A DNA stretch of 52,906 bases, from contig CASCGD010000009.1 of the NCBI GenBank assembly GCA_949132985.1, positions 1-52,906 on the forward strand. Direction: 5' to 3'. The translations under genes and the position numbers were made by a program. This DNA comes from an uncultured Lachnospiraceae bacterium (GTDB lineage: Bacteria > Bacillota > Clostridia > Lachnospirales > Lachnospiraceae). Below, one piece after another: positions 17,190 to 25,457 of this stretch (positions are counted from its first letter, which is position 1; every line of letters starts with the position of its first letter). The notes beneath the pieces were generated by a model, which was not told where the DNA came from, made no database searches, and saw only the letters and a list, made by a program, of their open reading frames with translations.

Positions 17190-17711
17190 TCAGATCCCCG
17201 ATATATCAAAGCTGTCCATAAAATTTTGGAAATCCCCGGATATATCGACGCTCTCCGGCGTAATGATAAAGATATAGTTGGAAATTTTCTGTAAGTTGCC
17301 GTTGATGGCAAAGCATGATCCTGACGTAAAATCAATAATCCGCTGTGCGATATCCACATCCAGACCTTCCACATTTAACACTACGGTGCGGTTGGCCAGA
17401 AGTGTCTCGGTGATTTCCCGTGACTCGTCAAAGGTGGTGGGTTTGATCACGCATACTTCCATGCCTGCCGTATTCTGAGAACGCCGTGAAGAGCTCCGCA
17501 TCGGTGTGATCTTGCCCTGAGGCTTTTCCCTGGTACGCTTTATTTCAGGAACAGATTCTTCCGGTTCGTAATCCGAGCGATTTTTTGTGCTGCGGCTTCC
17601 GCTGGACTTCGGTGTCTCATCCACTTCGTCCTCGTAGCCCTCATCGTAAAAATCATCATCATCATCCGGCCCGAGACGCATCATATTTAAAAATCCGTCA
17701 AATACTCCCAT
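17190..17711 (-). CDS. sepF: Cell-division protein SepF
   Basis: FtsZ-binding protein that polymerises at the septum and tethers FtsZ to the membrane. The 173-residue protein starts MGVFDGFLNMMRLG, an amphipathic membrane-targeting helix. An acidic, low-complexity linker (about 16-80) leads to the conserved domain with VCVIKPTTFDESREITETL, VVLNVEGLD and QRIIDFTSGSCFAING. It lies in the usual yggS-sepF-ylmH order. The linker is of typical variable composition. Confidence 0.95.
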   Translation of the reverse strand: MGVFDGFLNMMRLGPDDDDDFYDEGYEDEVDETPKSSGSRSTKNRSDYEPEESVPEIKRTREKPQGKITPMRSSSRRSQNTAGMEVCVIKPTTFDESREITETLLANRTVVLNVEGLDVDIAQRIIDFTSGSCFAINGNLQKISNYIFIITPESVDISGDFQNFMDSFDISGI

Positions 17712-17792
17712 GAACTATCTCTCCTACTTTTAATGTATCGCCCGTTCGCAAAATTGAGGTAAAGCCGCGCGCCTTCACACGCATCCTTTTGC

Positions 17793-18491
17793 TTATGCCT
17801 TATTGCTGTAATTGCGGGCGCCAAATATGCCTGTTCCGACGCGAACCATCGTTGCGCCCTCCTCAATGGCGACTTCATAATCGCCAGTCATTCCCATGGA
17901 CAAAATTTCCATACATACATTATCAATGTTTTTGTTTTTTATGTCAACAGATAATTGTTTGATTTGGCGAAAATAGGCTCTGTTGTCCTCCGGGTCAGAC
18001 ACAATGGGCGCGATTGTCATAAGCCCCTGTATGCGCAGATTCGGGAGCAGAGAGATCTCCTCCACCAGCTGAATCGTGTCATCTGCGGAGATGCCAAATT
18101 TGCTCTCCTCCCCTGCGATATTTACCTCCACAAGAATCGGTATCGTCAGTCCCCTCTTCTGTGCCTGGACACTGATCTCCTGCGCCAGCCGGTAGGAATC
18201 CACCGAATGAATCAGTGCGACCTTATCGATGACTTGCCGAACCTTATTCCGCTGCAGATGTCCGATCATATGCCAGCTTACATCTGAAGGAAGCTTGTCG
18301 TATTTCTCGCAGATTTCCTGTACTTTATTTTCACCGAAAATTCTTGCTCCCGCTTCGTAAACCTCCCGCAGCATTTCCACCGGCTTTGTCTTACTCACAG
18401 CGATGAGTGTCACCTCGGAACGGTCTCTGCCTGCCCGCATACATGCCGCCGCGATATGCTCTTCTACCTTTTTATAATTGTCCTGTAACAT
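17793..18491 (-). CDS. yggS: PLP homeostasis protein, YggS/YlmE family
   Basis: Single-domain alanine-racemase-like fold that binds pyridoxal phosphate and buffers its level; it has no known enzymatic activity. The 232 residues include the cofactor Lys in EVTLIAVSKTKP. Further family motifs are FGENKVQEI, WHMIGHLQRNKVR, VEVNIAGEESKFG and the phosphate-binding LSMGMTGDYEVAIEEGATMVRVGTGIFG region near the C-terminus. Its location upstream of sepF is the conserved ylmE position. A gap of 98 bases separates it from the HlyD-like gene. Confidence 0.95.
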   Translation of the reverse strand: MLQDNYKKVEEHIAAACMRAGRDRSEVTLIAVSKTKPVEMLREVYEAGARIFGENKVQEICEKYDKLPSDVSWHMIGHLQRNKVRQVIDKVALIHSVDSYRLAQEISVQAQKRGLTIPILVEVNIAGEESKFGISADDTIQLVEEISLLPNLRIQGLMTIAPIVSDPEDNRAYFRQIKQLSVDIKNKNIDNVCMEILSMGMTGDYEVAIEEGATMVRVGTGIFGARNYSNKA

Positions 18492-18589
18492 CTTTTACGC
18501 TCCTGTTCTTTTTTATGATATACGCACCGCCGGTAAAATCGGCAGTGATAACTGTCGGCATCATGACTGCTCTCGTTTCGGACAGCTGC

Positions 18590-19981
18590 CTACTGTGCGA
18601 TAATCTCATGCTCCGTGACAAGTGAGCCGTCCAGCGCAATATGGTCGTATTGCGAGAGTCCGTAGTCTGTACCCCGTGCAATGATAGCATATTCTTCATT
18701 TTGGTACAAAATATCAATGATACGGAATACCGCATAACCTTTGTTGATGTTGTAGACTCCCTGAAGACTCTCCGGGGCACTTAAAACAAGGTTTTCCCCT
18801 CCGGCGGGATTAATGACCTTTGTGCCAGCCGCAAGTCCTTCCTCATTCACATAATAGCTCTCTTCTGAAGAATAATATATATTTGTGGCAATAAACTGTT
18901 TGATAGTTTCGCCGTCCTCGTTTTTTGTCTCAACAAGCAGACCCCTCGAATTGGAATTGCCGCCATGGGTAAAATATGTGCTGGGCACAACGTAAAAATC
19001 TTTGGAGACGATGGAGCTGTTGGAAATCTTCAGCCCCTCCTGCTTTGCCAGCATCAGCTCCACATCGATAAAACGCTCCGAGGCATAACGGATCAGGGAG
19101 TTTGTAAAGTTCAGAACAAGCCAGGTTCTGTCGTCGCGATTTAAAATTTCGTAAGATGCCCACGCAGTCGTCTCGTCCGATCGGAAGCGCACATTGATGG
19201 CAGAATCATCCTCAAGCAGTACGCGTACCTGATCGTCAATGGCAAACACAAGCTGCCAGTCCTCCGAGGTCACAAGCTTGTAGAGCGGATCGCCTGCCTC
19301 TACATTCTCCGCAGCCTTGCAGTTTTTCTTCTCATAAACTGATTCATCCAGCATCTCTTCCGTAAAACTATTCACAGTAACACCCTCGTAACCATCATAG
19401 TAGTAGGAAACGATTCCGGGTTCGGGCGCGTTCATCCGGTGAAATGTGCGCTCAGCCTCAGCATCCTGTGCATACTCCGACATGGAGTTTAAAGCACTTA
19501 AATTCACCGCCTCCATCAGCTCTGCCCGCAGATCGTCTTTGAAGGTATAGCTCTCATAAAAAGTCATATCAGAATAAGTATTCATGTAATCTCTCATCTC
19601 TTCAACCAACACGCGATACGCGTCGGCATCCAGCGAATGATCTGATCCTCCTGCATCTGTGATCTGGCTTGCGATATTGCCGTTTTCATCCACAGAGCAG
19701 ATGAGTGAGCCTTTCTTCGCACGGGAATTATCCTTCAGGTAATAATTGACAAAACCTCCCTCGTTTGCATAGATAACCTGCTCTTCCCGAAGCGCAAGTC
19801 CGGTATAGCTTGTCTGAACGCGGATGCTTCCCTCATCCACCTCGTAATATGTCACATGCTTTGCCGTCACATAAGCATATACGTTAAAAATCAGATATAC
19901 AAAAATGAGCGCAAAAAAAATCACGCCGATATTGAGGTTGAGTGCTCGTGGATATCTTACAATTTTTCTGTTTTTTTTCAT
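18590..19981 (-). CDS. HlyD/membrane-fusion-like protein, single-pass
   Basis: A 463-residue protein with a basic N-terminus, one membrane segment (about 18-38) and a large extracellular part. YYEVDEGSIRVQTSYTGLAL and EGGFVNYYLKDNSRAKKGSLICSV resemble the barrel-sandwich region of membrane-fusion adaptors, followed by a helical stretch. No transporter partner is encoded nearby. The start at ATG 19981 has AGGA upstream; an open frame extends to 20032. Its place just upstream of yggS-sepF suggests a role in envelope or division, but that is only context. Confidence 0.7.
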   Translation of the reverse strand: MKKNRKIVRYPRALNLNIGVIFFALIFVYLIFNVYAYVTAKHVTYYEVDEGSIRVQTSYTGLALREEQVIYANEGGFVNYYLKDNSRAKKGSLICSVDENGNIASQITDAGGSDHSLDADAYRVLVEEMRDYMNTYSDMTFYESYTFKDDLRAELMEAVNLSALNSMSEYAQDAEAERTFHRMNAPEPGIVSYYYDGYEGVTVNSFTEEMLDESVYEKKNCKAAENVEAGDPLYKLVTSEDWQLVFAIDDQVRVLLEDDSAINVRFRSDETTAWASYEILNRDDRTWLVLNFTNSLIRYASERFIDVELMLAKQEGLKISNSSIVSKDFYVVPSTYFTHGGNSNSRGLLVETKNEDGETIKQFIATNIYYSSEESYYVNEEGLAAGTKVINPAGGENLVLSAPESLQGVYNINKGYAVFRIIDILYQNEEYAIIARGTDYGLSQYDHIALDGSLVTEHEIIAQ

Positions 19982-20064
19982 GTTAATTCCTGTGCGGTAT
20001 TCACTGCCTCGCGCATATTTTTCAGATGACATGAAATACTATCTGAGTAAAGGAGGTAGTAACT

Positions 20065-20271
20065 ATGAATTCAAAATTCTGGGATTATGTTTTGCTAACC
20101 CTGGTAATTGTAGGTGCAGTCAACTGGGGGCTGATCGGATTTTTCCAGTTTGATCTTGTTGCATTCCTGTTTGGAAGTATGTCATGGCTGTCCCGCATCA
20201 TCTATGCACTGGTGGGAATTGCCGGGCTTTATCTGATCAGCGTCTATGGACGCATCCATTCTATCGGATGA
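20065..20271 (+). CDS. DUF378 small membrane protein
   Basis: A 68-residue protein with two hydrophobic segments and the DUF378 signature: YVLLTLVIVGAVNWGLIG and WLSRIIYALVGIAGLYLI. AAAGGAGGTAGTAACT gives a strong ribosome-binding site for ATG 20065. It stands alone, divergent from the HlyD-like gene and followed by its own terminator. The function of the family is unknown. Confidence 0.88.
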   Translation: MNSKFWDYVLLTLVIVGAVNWGLIGFFQFDLVAFLFGSMSWLSRIIYALVGIAGLYLISVYGRIHSIG

Positions 20272-20297
20272 TTCACCGGATAAATGCGAATCATGAA

Positions 20298-20328
20298 ATA
20301 AGGTGCCAAAAGGCACCTTATATTTTTC
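20298..20328. terminator. Perfect 10-bp terminator hairpin
   Basis: ATAAGGTGCC (20298-20307) and GGCACCTTAT (20312-20321) pair perfectly around AAAA, followed by ATTTTTC. It lies between the convergent DUF378 and P-loop genes, so it probably serves at least the plus-strand gene, and perhaps both. Confidence 0.85.
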
Positions 20329-20341
20329 TTTGCAGGTTATT

Positions 20342-20761
20342 TTACAGAGAAACAATGATCTTTGCTTTTGCACATTCGGGAAGGTCTACTTCGTTCCTGG
20401 AGACACTGAGTACAAACCTGACGTTGTACTTTTCGCTGATAATATCCAGTTTTTCGATCGCGTGATTGATCTGGCCGTCACCGAGATTTGCAATTGTTAA
20501 AAAGCTGTCCAGATACATTTCCTGCAGATCGTGATCCTGGGATACAATGCCGCAGATAAAACCTAGAAACTCATCACAGTTCGTAACCGGGAAGTCGGTT
20601 ACATTGATCAGACGAACTCGATTGTTCAATTCATACATGTGCTTCTGACTCTTGTCCAAATAAACAATGTTGCCAGATGCGGACTTAATAGATTCATTTA
20701 CCTTATCTAATAAATACTTTGTTTTGCCCTTTCCTTTTTCGCCGGCAATAATTTCAACCAT
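20342..20761 (-). CDS. Small P-loop protein of unknown function
   Basis: A 139-residue soluble protein. MVEIIAGEKGKGKTKYLLDK has a Walker A motif (Gly7 to Thr14, GEKGKGKT), and IVYLDKSQKHMYELNNRVRL follows. A Walker B-like strand may be RFVLSVS near the C-terminus, without a clear acidic pair. The rest matches no family I can name. Its size suggests a minimal ATPase or nucleotide-binding partner. It is transcribed alone from a good promoter, with GGAGGAGATTGCG before ATG 20761. It lies downstream of the mre-min operon on the same strand but separated by 195 bases. Confidence 0.7.
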   Translation of the reverse strand: MVEIIAGEKGKGKTKYLLDKVNESIKSASGNIVYLDKSQKHMYELNNRVRLINVTDFPVTNCDEFLGFICGIVSQDHDLQEMYLDSFLTIANLGDGQINHAIEKLDIISEKYNVRFVLSVSRNEVDLPECAKAKIIVSL

Positions 20762-20847
20762 CGCAATCTCCTCCTGATTCTAATTCCTGCACCGCCGCAC
20801 TCTTATGTAAACGAAAACAGAGATATGGCTGTGCTGTCTATATCTAA

Positions 20848-20876
20848 ATTATAAATTACTTTCCTGTAAAATACAA
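20848..20876 (-). promoter_or_regulatory. Sigma-A promoter of the P-loop gene
   Basis: On the minus strand TTGTAT (20876-20871), a 17-base spacer and TATAAT (20853-20848): a consensus -10 with a fair -35, about 87 bases upstream of ATG 20761. The rest of the 20762-20956 gap shows no other structure I trust. Confidence 0.7.
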
Positions 20877-20956
20877 CCTATATTTGTTTTTATTTTCTCA
20901 TAAATATGAAACCAGTTACTTTTCACACCCGAGCCGTGAATAGTAGCGAAACCATA

Positions 20957-21964
20957 TTACAATGCAAAATTGGCGAGCACCTGATTCATGACATAATAGA
21001 GATTGTCACGCGTATCAGCTTTCATAATAACGGAAATCACCGGCTCCTTTTTTTCATTATTTGAGAGCAGCACCAGACAGTTTCCCGCCGCGGTGGTGGT
21101 GCCGGTTTTACCGCCGACGACCGTCAGCCCATCCGGCTGTGACACCTCGCCGCTTAAATACCGGTTCGTGTTTGTCCATGTCTGAGAACTCCCCGCCCCG
21201 TTTGCATCGGTATAATAGGCCGTGTAGCTTGTTGTCTGTATCAGGTTTAAAAACTCCTCCAGCTCTGCCGCCCGGGCGAACATCAGGTACAGATCATAGA
21301 CACACGTGTAATGGTTTTCGTCGTGCAGTCCATGGGGATTTGCAAAATGAGTGTTTGTTGCACCAAAGGAACGCGCTGTCTCATTCATCAACTCCACAAA
21401 TGCCTCTTCGCTTCCGCTGACGTGTTCGGCAACCGCCACCGCCGCATCGTTACCGCTCTTTAGCATCAGCCCGTAGAGCAGATCCAACATTTTGATCTGG
21501 TCTCCTGCGCGCAGGCCGCATACGGAAGAATCGCTTGCCTGATCCACCGCGTGCTCGCTCACCGTTACCATGTCATCCGGCTTTGCCTTTGTCAACGCAA
21601 GGTATGCAGTCATCACCTTCGTCGTGCTTGCAGGATACAGCTTTTCGTATATATTTTTCTGATAAGGAATGGAACCGTCTGCCGGTAAAAAAACACCGAT
21701 CGCCTCGGCGGCTTCATCCGTTACTTCCTCGGAACTTGTCTGCTGCTCAGGTGCGACGCATAAATCGTCTGCGAAAAAACGGATCTCTGACGCCTCCGCA
21801 GCGTCGTCATCCGGCTGTTCATCGGCCGAAAGCTGCATATTTGTAGCAGAGACACCGATATCATAGGGATTCTCAATTTCGATATCCTCCCCGCAGCCAT
21901 AGCAAAGCAAGCCTGCAATAAGCAGCGGGAGCAGAAACAGACATTTTTTATTTGTACATTTCAC
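20957..21964 (-). CDS. D-alanyl-D-alanine carboxypeptidase, DacF-type
   Basis: Serine DD-carboxypeptidase (low-molecular-weight PBP) that trims pentapeptides of peptidoglycan outside the membrane. The 335 residues begin with a hydrophobic signal ending at CYGCGE, possibly a weak lipobox, then an acidic low-complexity spacer (about 25-85). The catalytic Ser113-x-x-Lys116 (PASTTKVM), Ser170-Gly-Asn172 and Lys286-Thr-Gly (GGKTGTT) motifs are all present. It lacks the long C-terminal membrane anchor of many DacA/DacF proteins. The start is GTG 21964, overlapping the mgsA-like gene by 17 bases; it ends the mre-min operon. Confidence 0.88.
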   Translation of the reverse strand: MKCTNKKCLFLLPLLIAGLLCYGCGEDIEIENPYDIGVSATNMQLSADEQPDDDAAEASEIRFFADDLCVAPEQQTSSEEVTDEAAEAIGVFLPADGSIPYQKNIYEKLYPASTTKVMTAYLALTKAKPDDMVTVSEHAVDQASDSSVCGLRAGDQIKMLDLLYGLMLKSGNDAAVAVAEHVSGSEEAFVELMNETARSFGATNTHFANPHGLHDENHYTCVYDLYLMFARAAELEEFLNLIQTTSYTAYYTDANGAGSSQTWTNTNRYLSGEVSQPDGLTVVGGKTGTTTAAGNCLVLLSNNEKKEPVISVIMKADTRDNLYYVMNQVLANFAL

Positions 21965-22343
21965 GCCAGTCTAAATCTCCTCTATCCAGTGCGCGGACCA
22001 GAATTTCCGCAGTTGCAAGGTTCGTGGCAAGCGGGATGTTGTGCATATCGCAAAGACGTACCACATTGTTGACATCCGGCTCATGGGACCGCGGTGATAC
22101 CGGCTCCCGCAAAAAAATGATCAGATCCAATTCATTGTTTTCGATTTGCGCGCACATCTGCTGAGCGCCGCCCAGTGCTCCCGCCAGATATTTGTGAATG
22201 GTCAGATTTGCAACCTCCTCGATCAGCCTGCCCGTAGTGCCTGTGGCATAAAGCGTATGCTTGTTCAAAAGTCCGCGGTATGCGATACAAAAATTCTGCA
22301 TCAGCTTCTTTTTCGCATCGTGGGCGATAAATCCTATGTTCAT
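21948..22343 (-). CDS. mgsA: Methylglyoxal synthase homologue with altered active site
   Basis: MgsA converts dihydroxyacetone phosphate to methylglyoxal. The 131 residues are clearly family members: MNIGFIAHDAKKK, LYATGTTGRLIEE, SHEPDVNNVVRLCDMHNIP and ATNLATAEILVRAL. However, the segment aligned with the catalytic GGDQQ reads GGAQQ (Ala60), and the usual LRDP/WDP reads LREP (Glu80). His87 and Asp90 are kept. The codons (GGC GGC GCT CAG CAG on the minus strand) confirm this. If Asp is the base, as in E. coli Asp71, activity should be lost or altered. ATG 22343 shares four bases (ATGA) with the rodA stop. Confidence 0.88.
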   Translation of the reverse strand: MNIGFIAHDAKKKLMQNFCIAYRGLLNKHTLYATGTTGRLIEEVANLTIHKYLAGALGGAQQMCAQIENNELDLIIFLREPVSPRSHEPDVNNVVRLCDMHNIPLATNLATAEILVRALDRGDLDWREMYK

Positions 22344-23476
22344 GCATTTTCCCCCGTTCCATATTTTCTCGGCTGCAGCCCAACATTCAGCACAAATCCC
22401 ATTCCGGCAAAATTTGTCACCAGAGACGTCAGGCCATAGCTGACAAATGGAAGTGTGACGCCCGTGTTCGGGAACAGGCCGGTCACTACACATATATTTA
22501 CAAATGACTGAAAACCGATCAGCGCTGCCATGCCGCAGCAGATCAGCCTTCCGGATAAATCTCTTGCCCTGCGCGCTACAAGCAGACACTCCAGGGCGAT
22601 GAGCATCATTAAGACTACAACGAGTGCGGAACCGATAAAGCCCAGCTCCTCTCCCACAACAGTAAAAATAAAATCGGTGTGCGCCTCGGAGATAAAACCG
22701 CCGCTTTTAATCGAGGTCACATCCGTGTTGTACAAGCCTTTGCCGTAAAGCTGCCCGGAACCGATGGCCATGATCGAATTCTGGGTCTGCAGGGCGTCCT
22801 GCGGGTAGAGATCCGGATAGAGCCACGCCAGAATACGGGTGTTCTGATAGCCGCGGAGTACTCCGTCCTCGCCAAGCGGATTGGATGCGATCAGGTAAAG
22901 CCCCACCAGAAGACTCGGAACTGCAACTGCGATGCCTCCTAATACTATTTTATAGCTTAATCCGCCAATAAACAAGAGGGAGAGGCAAATTAATGCAGTT
23001 ACAATCGTCGTGGAAAGGTCCGGCTCCCGGATAACCAGTAAGAGCGGAATCCCGGTACATACTGCAAATACAAACAGTACTTTCAGGCTGTTCACCTTTT
23101 CACGATATTTTTGCAGGAACGCGGCAAAAAACAGGATCAGTATGATTTTTGACAGCTCCGAGGGCTGAAACTGGATGCCCGCGATCTCAATCCAGCGGGT
23201 GGCACCCTTGTGGCTGGCTCCAAAACCCGCGATGACTGCGGTCAGAAGCACGACATCTCCCACATACCACAGCCACGAAAAGCGCAGGATAAAAGAATAG
23301 TCCATCAGCGATATGATCAGCATCGCAGCAAGTCCAAGGATAAGCCCTGCAATCTGTTTTGTCTGGTTTCCTCCCTCCTGCGCGCTTCCGATAACTAAAA
23401 TGCCAAGCACCGTCAGCGCGATCAGATAAAATACCAGTCTGAAATTATAATCACGAATCGAATAACGTTTTAACAT
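22340..23476 (-). CDS. rodA: SEDS peptidoglycan polymerase RodA
   Basis: Membrane glycosyltransferase that polymerises lipid II for elongation, working with PBP2. The 378 residues have about ten membrane segments and the SEDS signatures WIEIAGIQFQPSELSKI, VIREPDLSTTIV and, near the C-terminus, LPFVSYGLTSLVTNF. The gene lies in one operon with mreBCD and PBP2, supporting RodA rather than FtsW. Its start overlaps the minE end by seven bases and its stop overlaps the mgsA-like start. Confidence 0.93.
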   Translation of the reverse strand: MLKRYSIRDYNFRLVFYLIALTVLGILVIGSAQEGGNQTKQIAGLILGLAAMLIISLMDYSFILRFSWLWYVGDVVLLTAVIAGFGASHKGATRWIEIAGIQFQPSELSKIILILFFAAFLQKYREKVNSLKVLFVFAVCTGIPLLLVIREPDLSTTIVTALICLSLLFIGGLSYKIVLGGIAVAVPSLLVGLYLIASNPLGEDGVLRGYQNTRILAWLYPDLYPQDALQTQNSIMAIGSGQLYGKGLYNTDVTSIKSGGFISEAHTDFIFTVVGEELGFIGSALVVVLMMLIALECLLVARRARDLSGRLICCGMAALIGFQSFVNICVVTGLFPNTGVTLPFVSYGLTSLVTNFAGMGFVLNVGLQPRKYGTGENA

Positions 23477-23742
23477 GTATGCTTCAAATCCTTAATTGGA
23501 ATATTTGCGTACAGGGCGGGAACCGTACCGTTGGTCGTTTCGGACTCTGTCTGGGTAATCTGGATATCCAGCCCTTCCGCATCGATCTCCATATACTTGG
23601 AGATCACCTGAATGATATCATTCTTAATGGCTTCCATCACGTCCGGAGAACAATCGGCGCGATCGGATACAAGCAATAGCTTGAGCCGGTCTTTCGCCAC
23701 GCTGCCGGAGCTTTTTTTCTTAAATATGTCCATTAATCCCAT
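23470..23742 (-). CDS. minE: Division-site topological factor MinE
   Basis: Stimulates MinD ATPase and drives MinCD away from mid-cell. The 90-residue protein has the membrane-binding N-terminus MGLMDIFKKKSS and the RLKLLLVSDRADCSPDVMEA contact region. A C-terminal dimerisation domain, VISKYMEIDAEGLDIQITQT, follows. Having MinE rather than DivIVA agrees with the lack of divIVA after ylmH in this window. It starts 15 bases after the minD stop. Confidence 0.95.
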   Translation of the reverse strand: MGLMDIFKKKSSGSVAKDRLKLLLVSDRADCSPDVMEAIKNDIIQVISKYMEIDAEGLDIQITQTESETTNGTVPALYANIPIKDLKHTC

Positions 23743-23757
23743 GTATGTATCCCCCTG

Positions 23758-24549
23758 TTATTTCTTAAACACACTAGCCAGCTTCGAGAAAAAGCTCTCC
23801 TTCACCTCTAAATCAAGATAGGGGACCTCCTCGCCCAGCAGGCGGTGACAAATGTTCACGTAGGCCTTGCCCGCCAGGGAACCGTCAGTACCCACAAGCG
23901 GCTCTCCCTGATTGGTGGAGATAACAATCTGCTCGTCATCCGGAACGGCTCCGATCAGGTCAATGGACAAAATTTCACAGACATCCTTCACAGACATCAT
24001 ATCGCCGCGCTTTACCATATCCATGCGCAGACGGTTTACGATCAGATCAATCTTGTGGATCTCGTTTGCCTCCAAGAGGCCGATGATGCGGTCTGCATCA
24101 CGGATGGCGGACACCTCCGGCGTCGTGACGATCAGCGCCCGGTCAGCGCCTGCGATGGCATTCTGGAAGCCCTGCTCAATACCTGCCGGACAGTCCAGCA
24201 GAATGTAGTCGAAATCAAGGCGCAGATCTTCGATAAGCTTTCGCATCTGCTCCGGGTTGACGGAGGACTTGTCCCTTGTCTGGGCTGAGGGAAGAAGAAA
24301 CAGGTTCGGATACTTTTTATCCTTGATCAATGCCTGCTTGATCCGGCAGTTGCCCTCAACGACGTCCACCAGATTGTAGACAATGCGGTTCTCCAAGCCC
24401 ATAACTACATCCAGATTGCGGAGTCCGATATCTGTATCGATCAAAACCACCTTTTTATCCAACTGTGCCAATCCGGTGCCCACGTTTGCAGTCGTTGTGG
24501 TCTTGCCGACACCGCCTTTTCCTGATGTAATTACAATTACTTCACTCAT
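23758..24549 (-). CDS. minD: Septum-site-determining ATPase MinD
   Basis: Membrane-associated ATPase that recruits MinC. The 263 residues carry the deviant Walker A VITSGKGGVGKTTTTANVG. VVLIDTDIGLRNLDVVMGLE and DYILLDCPAGIEQGF follow, and a C-terminal amphipathic targeting helix, SFFSKLASVFKK. Length is standard. Its neighbours are minC upstream and minE downstream. The 170 bases between minC and minD are longer than other gaps in the operon. Confidence 0.97.
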   Translation of the reverse strand: MSEVIVITSGKGGVGKTTTTANVGTGLAQLDKKVVLIDTDIGLRNLDVVMGLENRIVYNLVDVVEGNCRIKQALIKDKKYPNLFLLPSAQTRDKSSVNPEQMRKLIEDLRLDFDYILLDCPAGIEQGFQNAIAGADRALIVTTPEVSAIRDADRIIGLLEANEIHKIDLIVNRLRMDMVKRGDMMSVKDVCEILSIDLIGAVPDDEQIVISTNQGEPLVGTDGSLAGKAYVNICHRLLGEEVPYLDLEVKESFFSKLASVFKK

Positions 24550-24719
24550 GCTTTCTATCCTCCTGGGAAATTTTCATATATTTTCATGTTCAGAGCCGGG
24601 ACAAGTTACATAAAGCGCAGACATCATGCCTGCATGAGACAGACGTACCTTTGCAAATTTCCCCGACTGATACGCCAAAGCGAGGAAATCCGAAGGATTT
24701 TCAAGCCTTGCCCTGAACA
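24550..24719 (-). other. minC-minD spacer with small hairpin
   Basis: The 170-base spacer holds no gene. Its only clear element is an AAATCC-TTC-GGATTT hairpin on the minus strand near 24686-24700, without a T-run, which could be an RNA-processing or stability site. CCAGGAGGATAG gives minD its own strong ribosome-binding site. Confidence 0.35.
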
Positions 24720-25415
24720 CTACAGTATGTGTTTAAACAAGCCGGATGAAATCGGCTCAATCAAAATTTGCTGCTCGTACACCGTGGCGATCTGCGGCAC
24801 AGGTGCCTCCTCCTTCTGTTTGCGGCGCAGCCCCTTGGTGGGCGTTCCTTTTTTGTCCGCGGCGCGTCCCATATAATCGCCGATCTTGATCTGTACCGGG
24901 TCCATCTCCAGCGCTGCAACAAAACAGGAGTCGTCTCCCGAGGCCCCTGCATAGGCAATGCCCTTTAAAGAACCTAAAACAACAATGTTGCCCTTTGCGA
25001 TAACCTTTGCGCCGGGGTTTACGTCCCCCAGAATAACCATGCTGGTCTCCGATTCAATCTGTTGTCCGGAGCGCAAGGTCCCCTTGTAAAAATGTCCGGT
25101 TTGGGGCGCGTGTTCTTCGATAAAGGCTCCCATCCGCCGCTGAATCACCTCATCCATCAGATCGTCATGATCCAGAATACAGATGACGGTAATCGAGGTA
25201 TGATGCTGAATCGTATCGATAATCTCAAACTGCTCCGCCTGGGAAAGCACTCTCCCCTCAAAGGATATGGCAATGTGTGCATTTTTGAAAAACTTCTCCG
25301 AGTCGATAAACTTGGCCCGAATCTCCTCCAGCAGTTCGTGAAAGGAAAGCGTATCATCCAAAATCAGATTGATGCCGTTTTTTGAGCTTTTAATGATCAC
25401 AGGCTGTGAGTTCAA
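24720..25415 (-). CDS. minC: Septum-site-determining protein MinC
   Basis: Inhibitor of FtsZ assembly at the poles. The 231-residue protein has the N-terminal domain (about 1-100; VIIKSSKNGINLILDD) and a C-terminal beta-helix. YKGTLRSGQQIESETSMVIL, DVNPGAKVIAKGNIVVLGSL and GIAYAGASGDDSCFVAALEM mark the beta-helix. The MinD-contact region is present. It lies 42 bases downstream of PBP2 and is the first Min gene of the operon. Confidence 0.94.
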   Translation of the reverse strand: MNSQPVIIKSSKNGINLILDDTLSFHELLEEIRAKFIDSEKFFKNAHIAISFEGRVLSQAEQFEIIDTIQHHTSITVICILDHDDLMDEVIQRRMGAFIEEHAPQTGHFYKGTLRSGQQIESETSMVILGDVNPGAKVIAKGNIVVLGSLKGIAYAGASGDDSCFVAALEMDPVQIKIGDYMGRAADKKGTPTKGLRRKQKEEAPVPQIATVYEQQILIEPISSGLFKHIL

Positions 25416-25457
25416 CTTTTTTTGCCTCCTGTTCCTGAATTATTGTATCGTTTTTCG

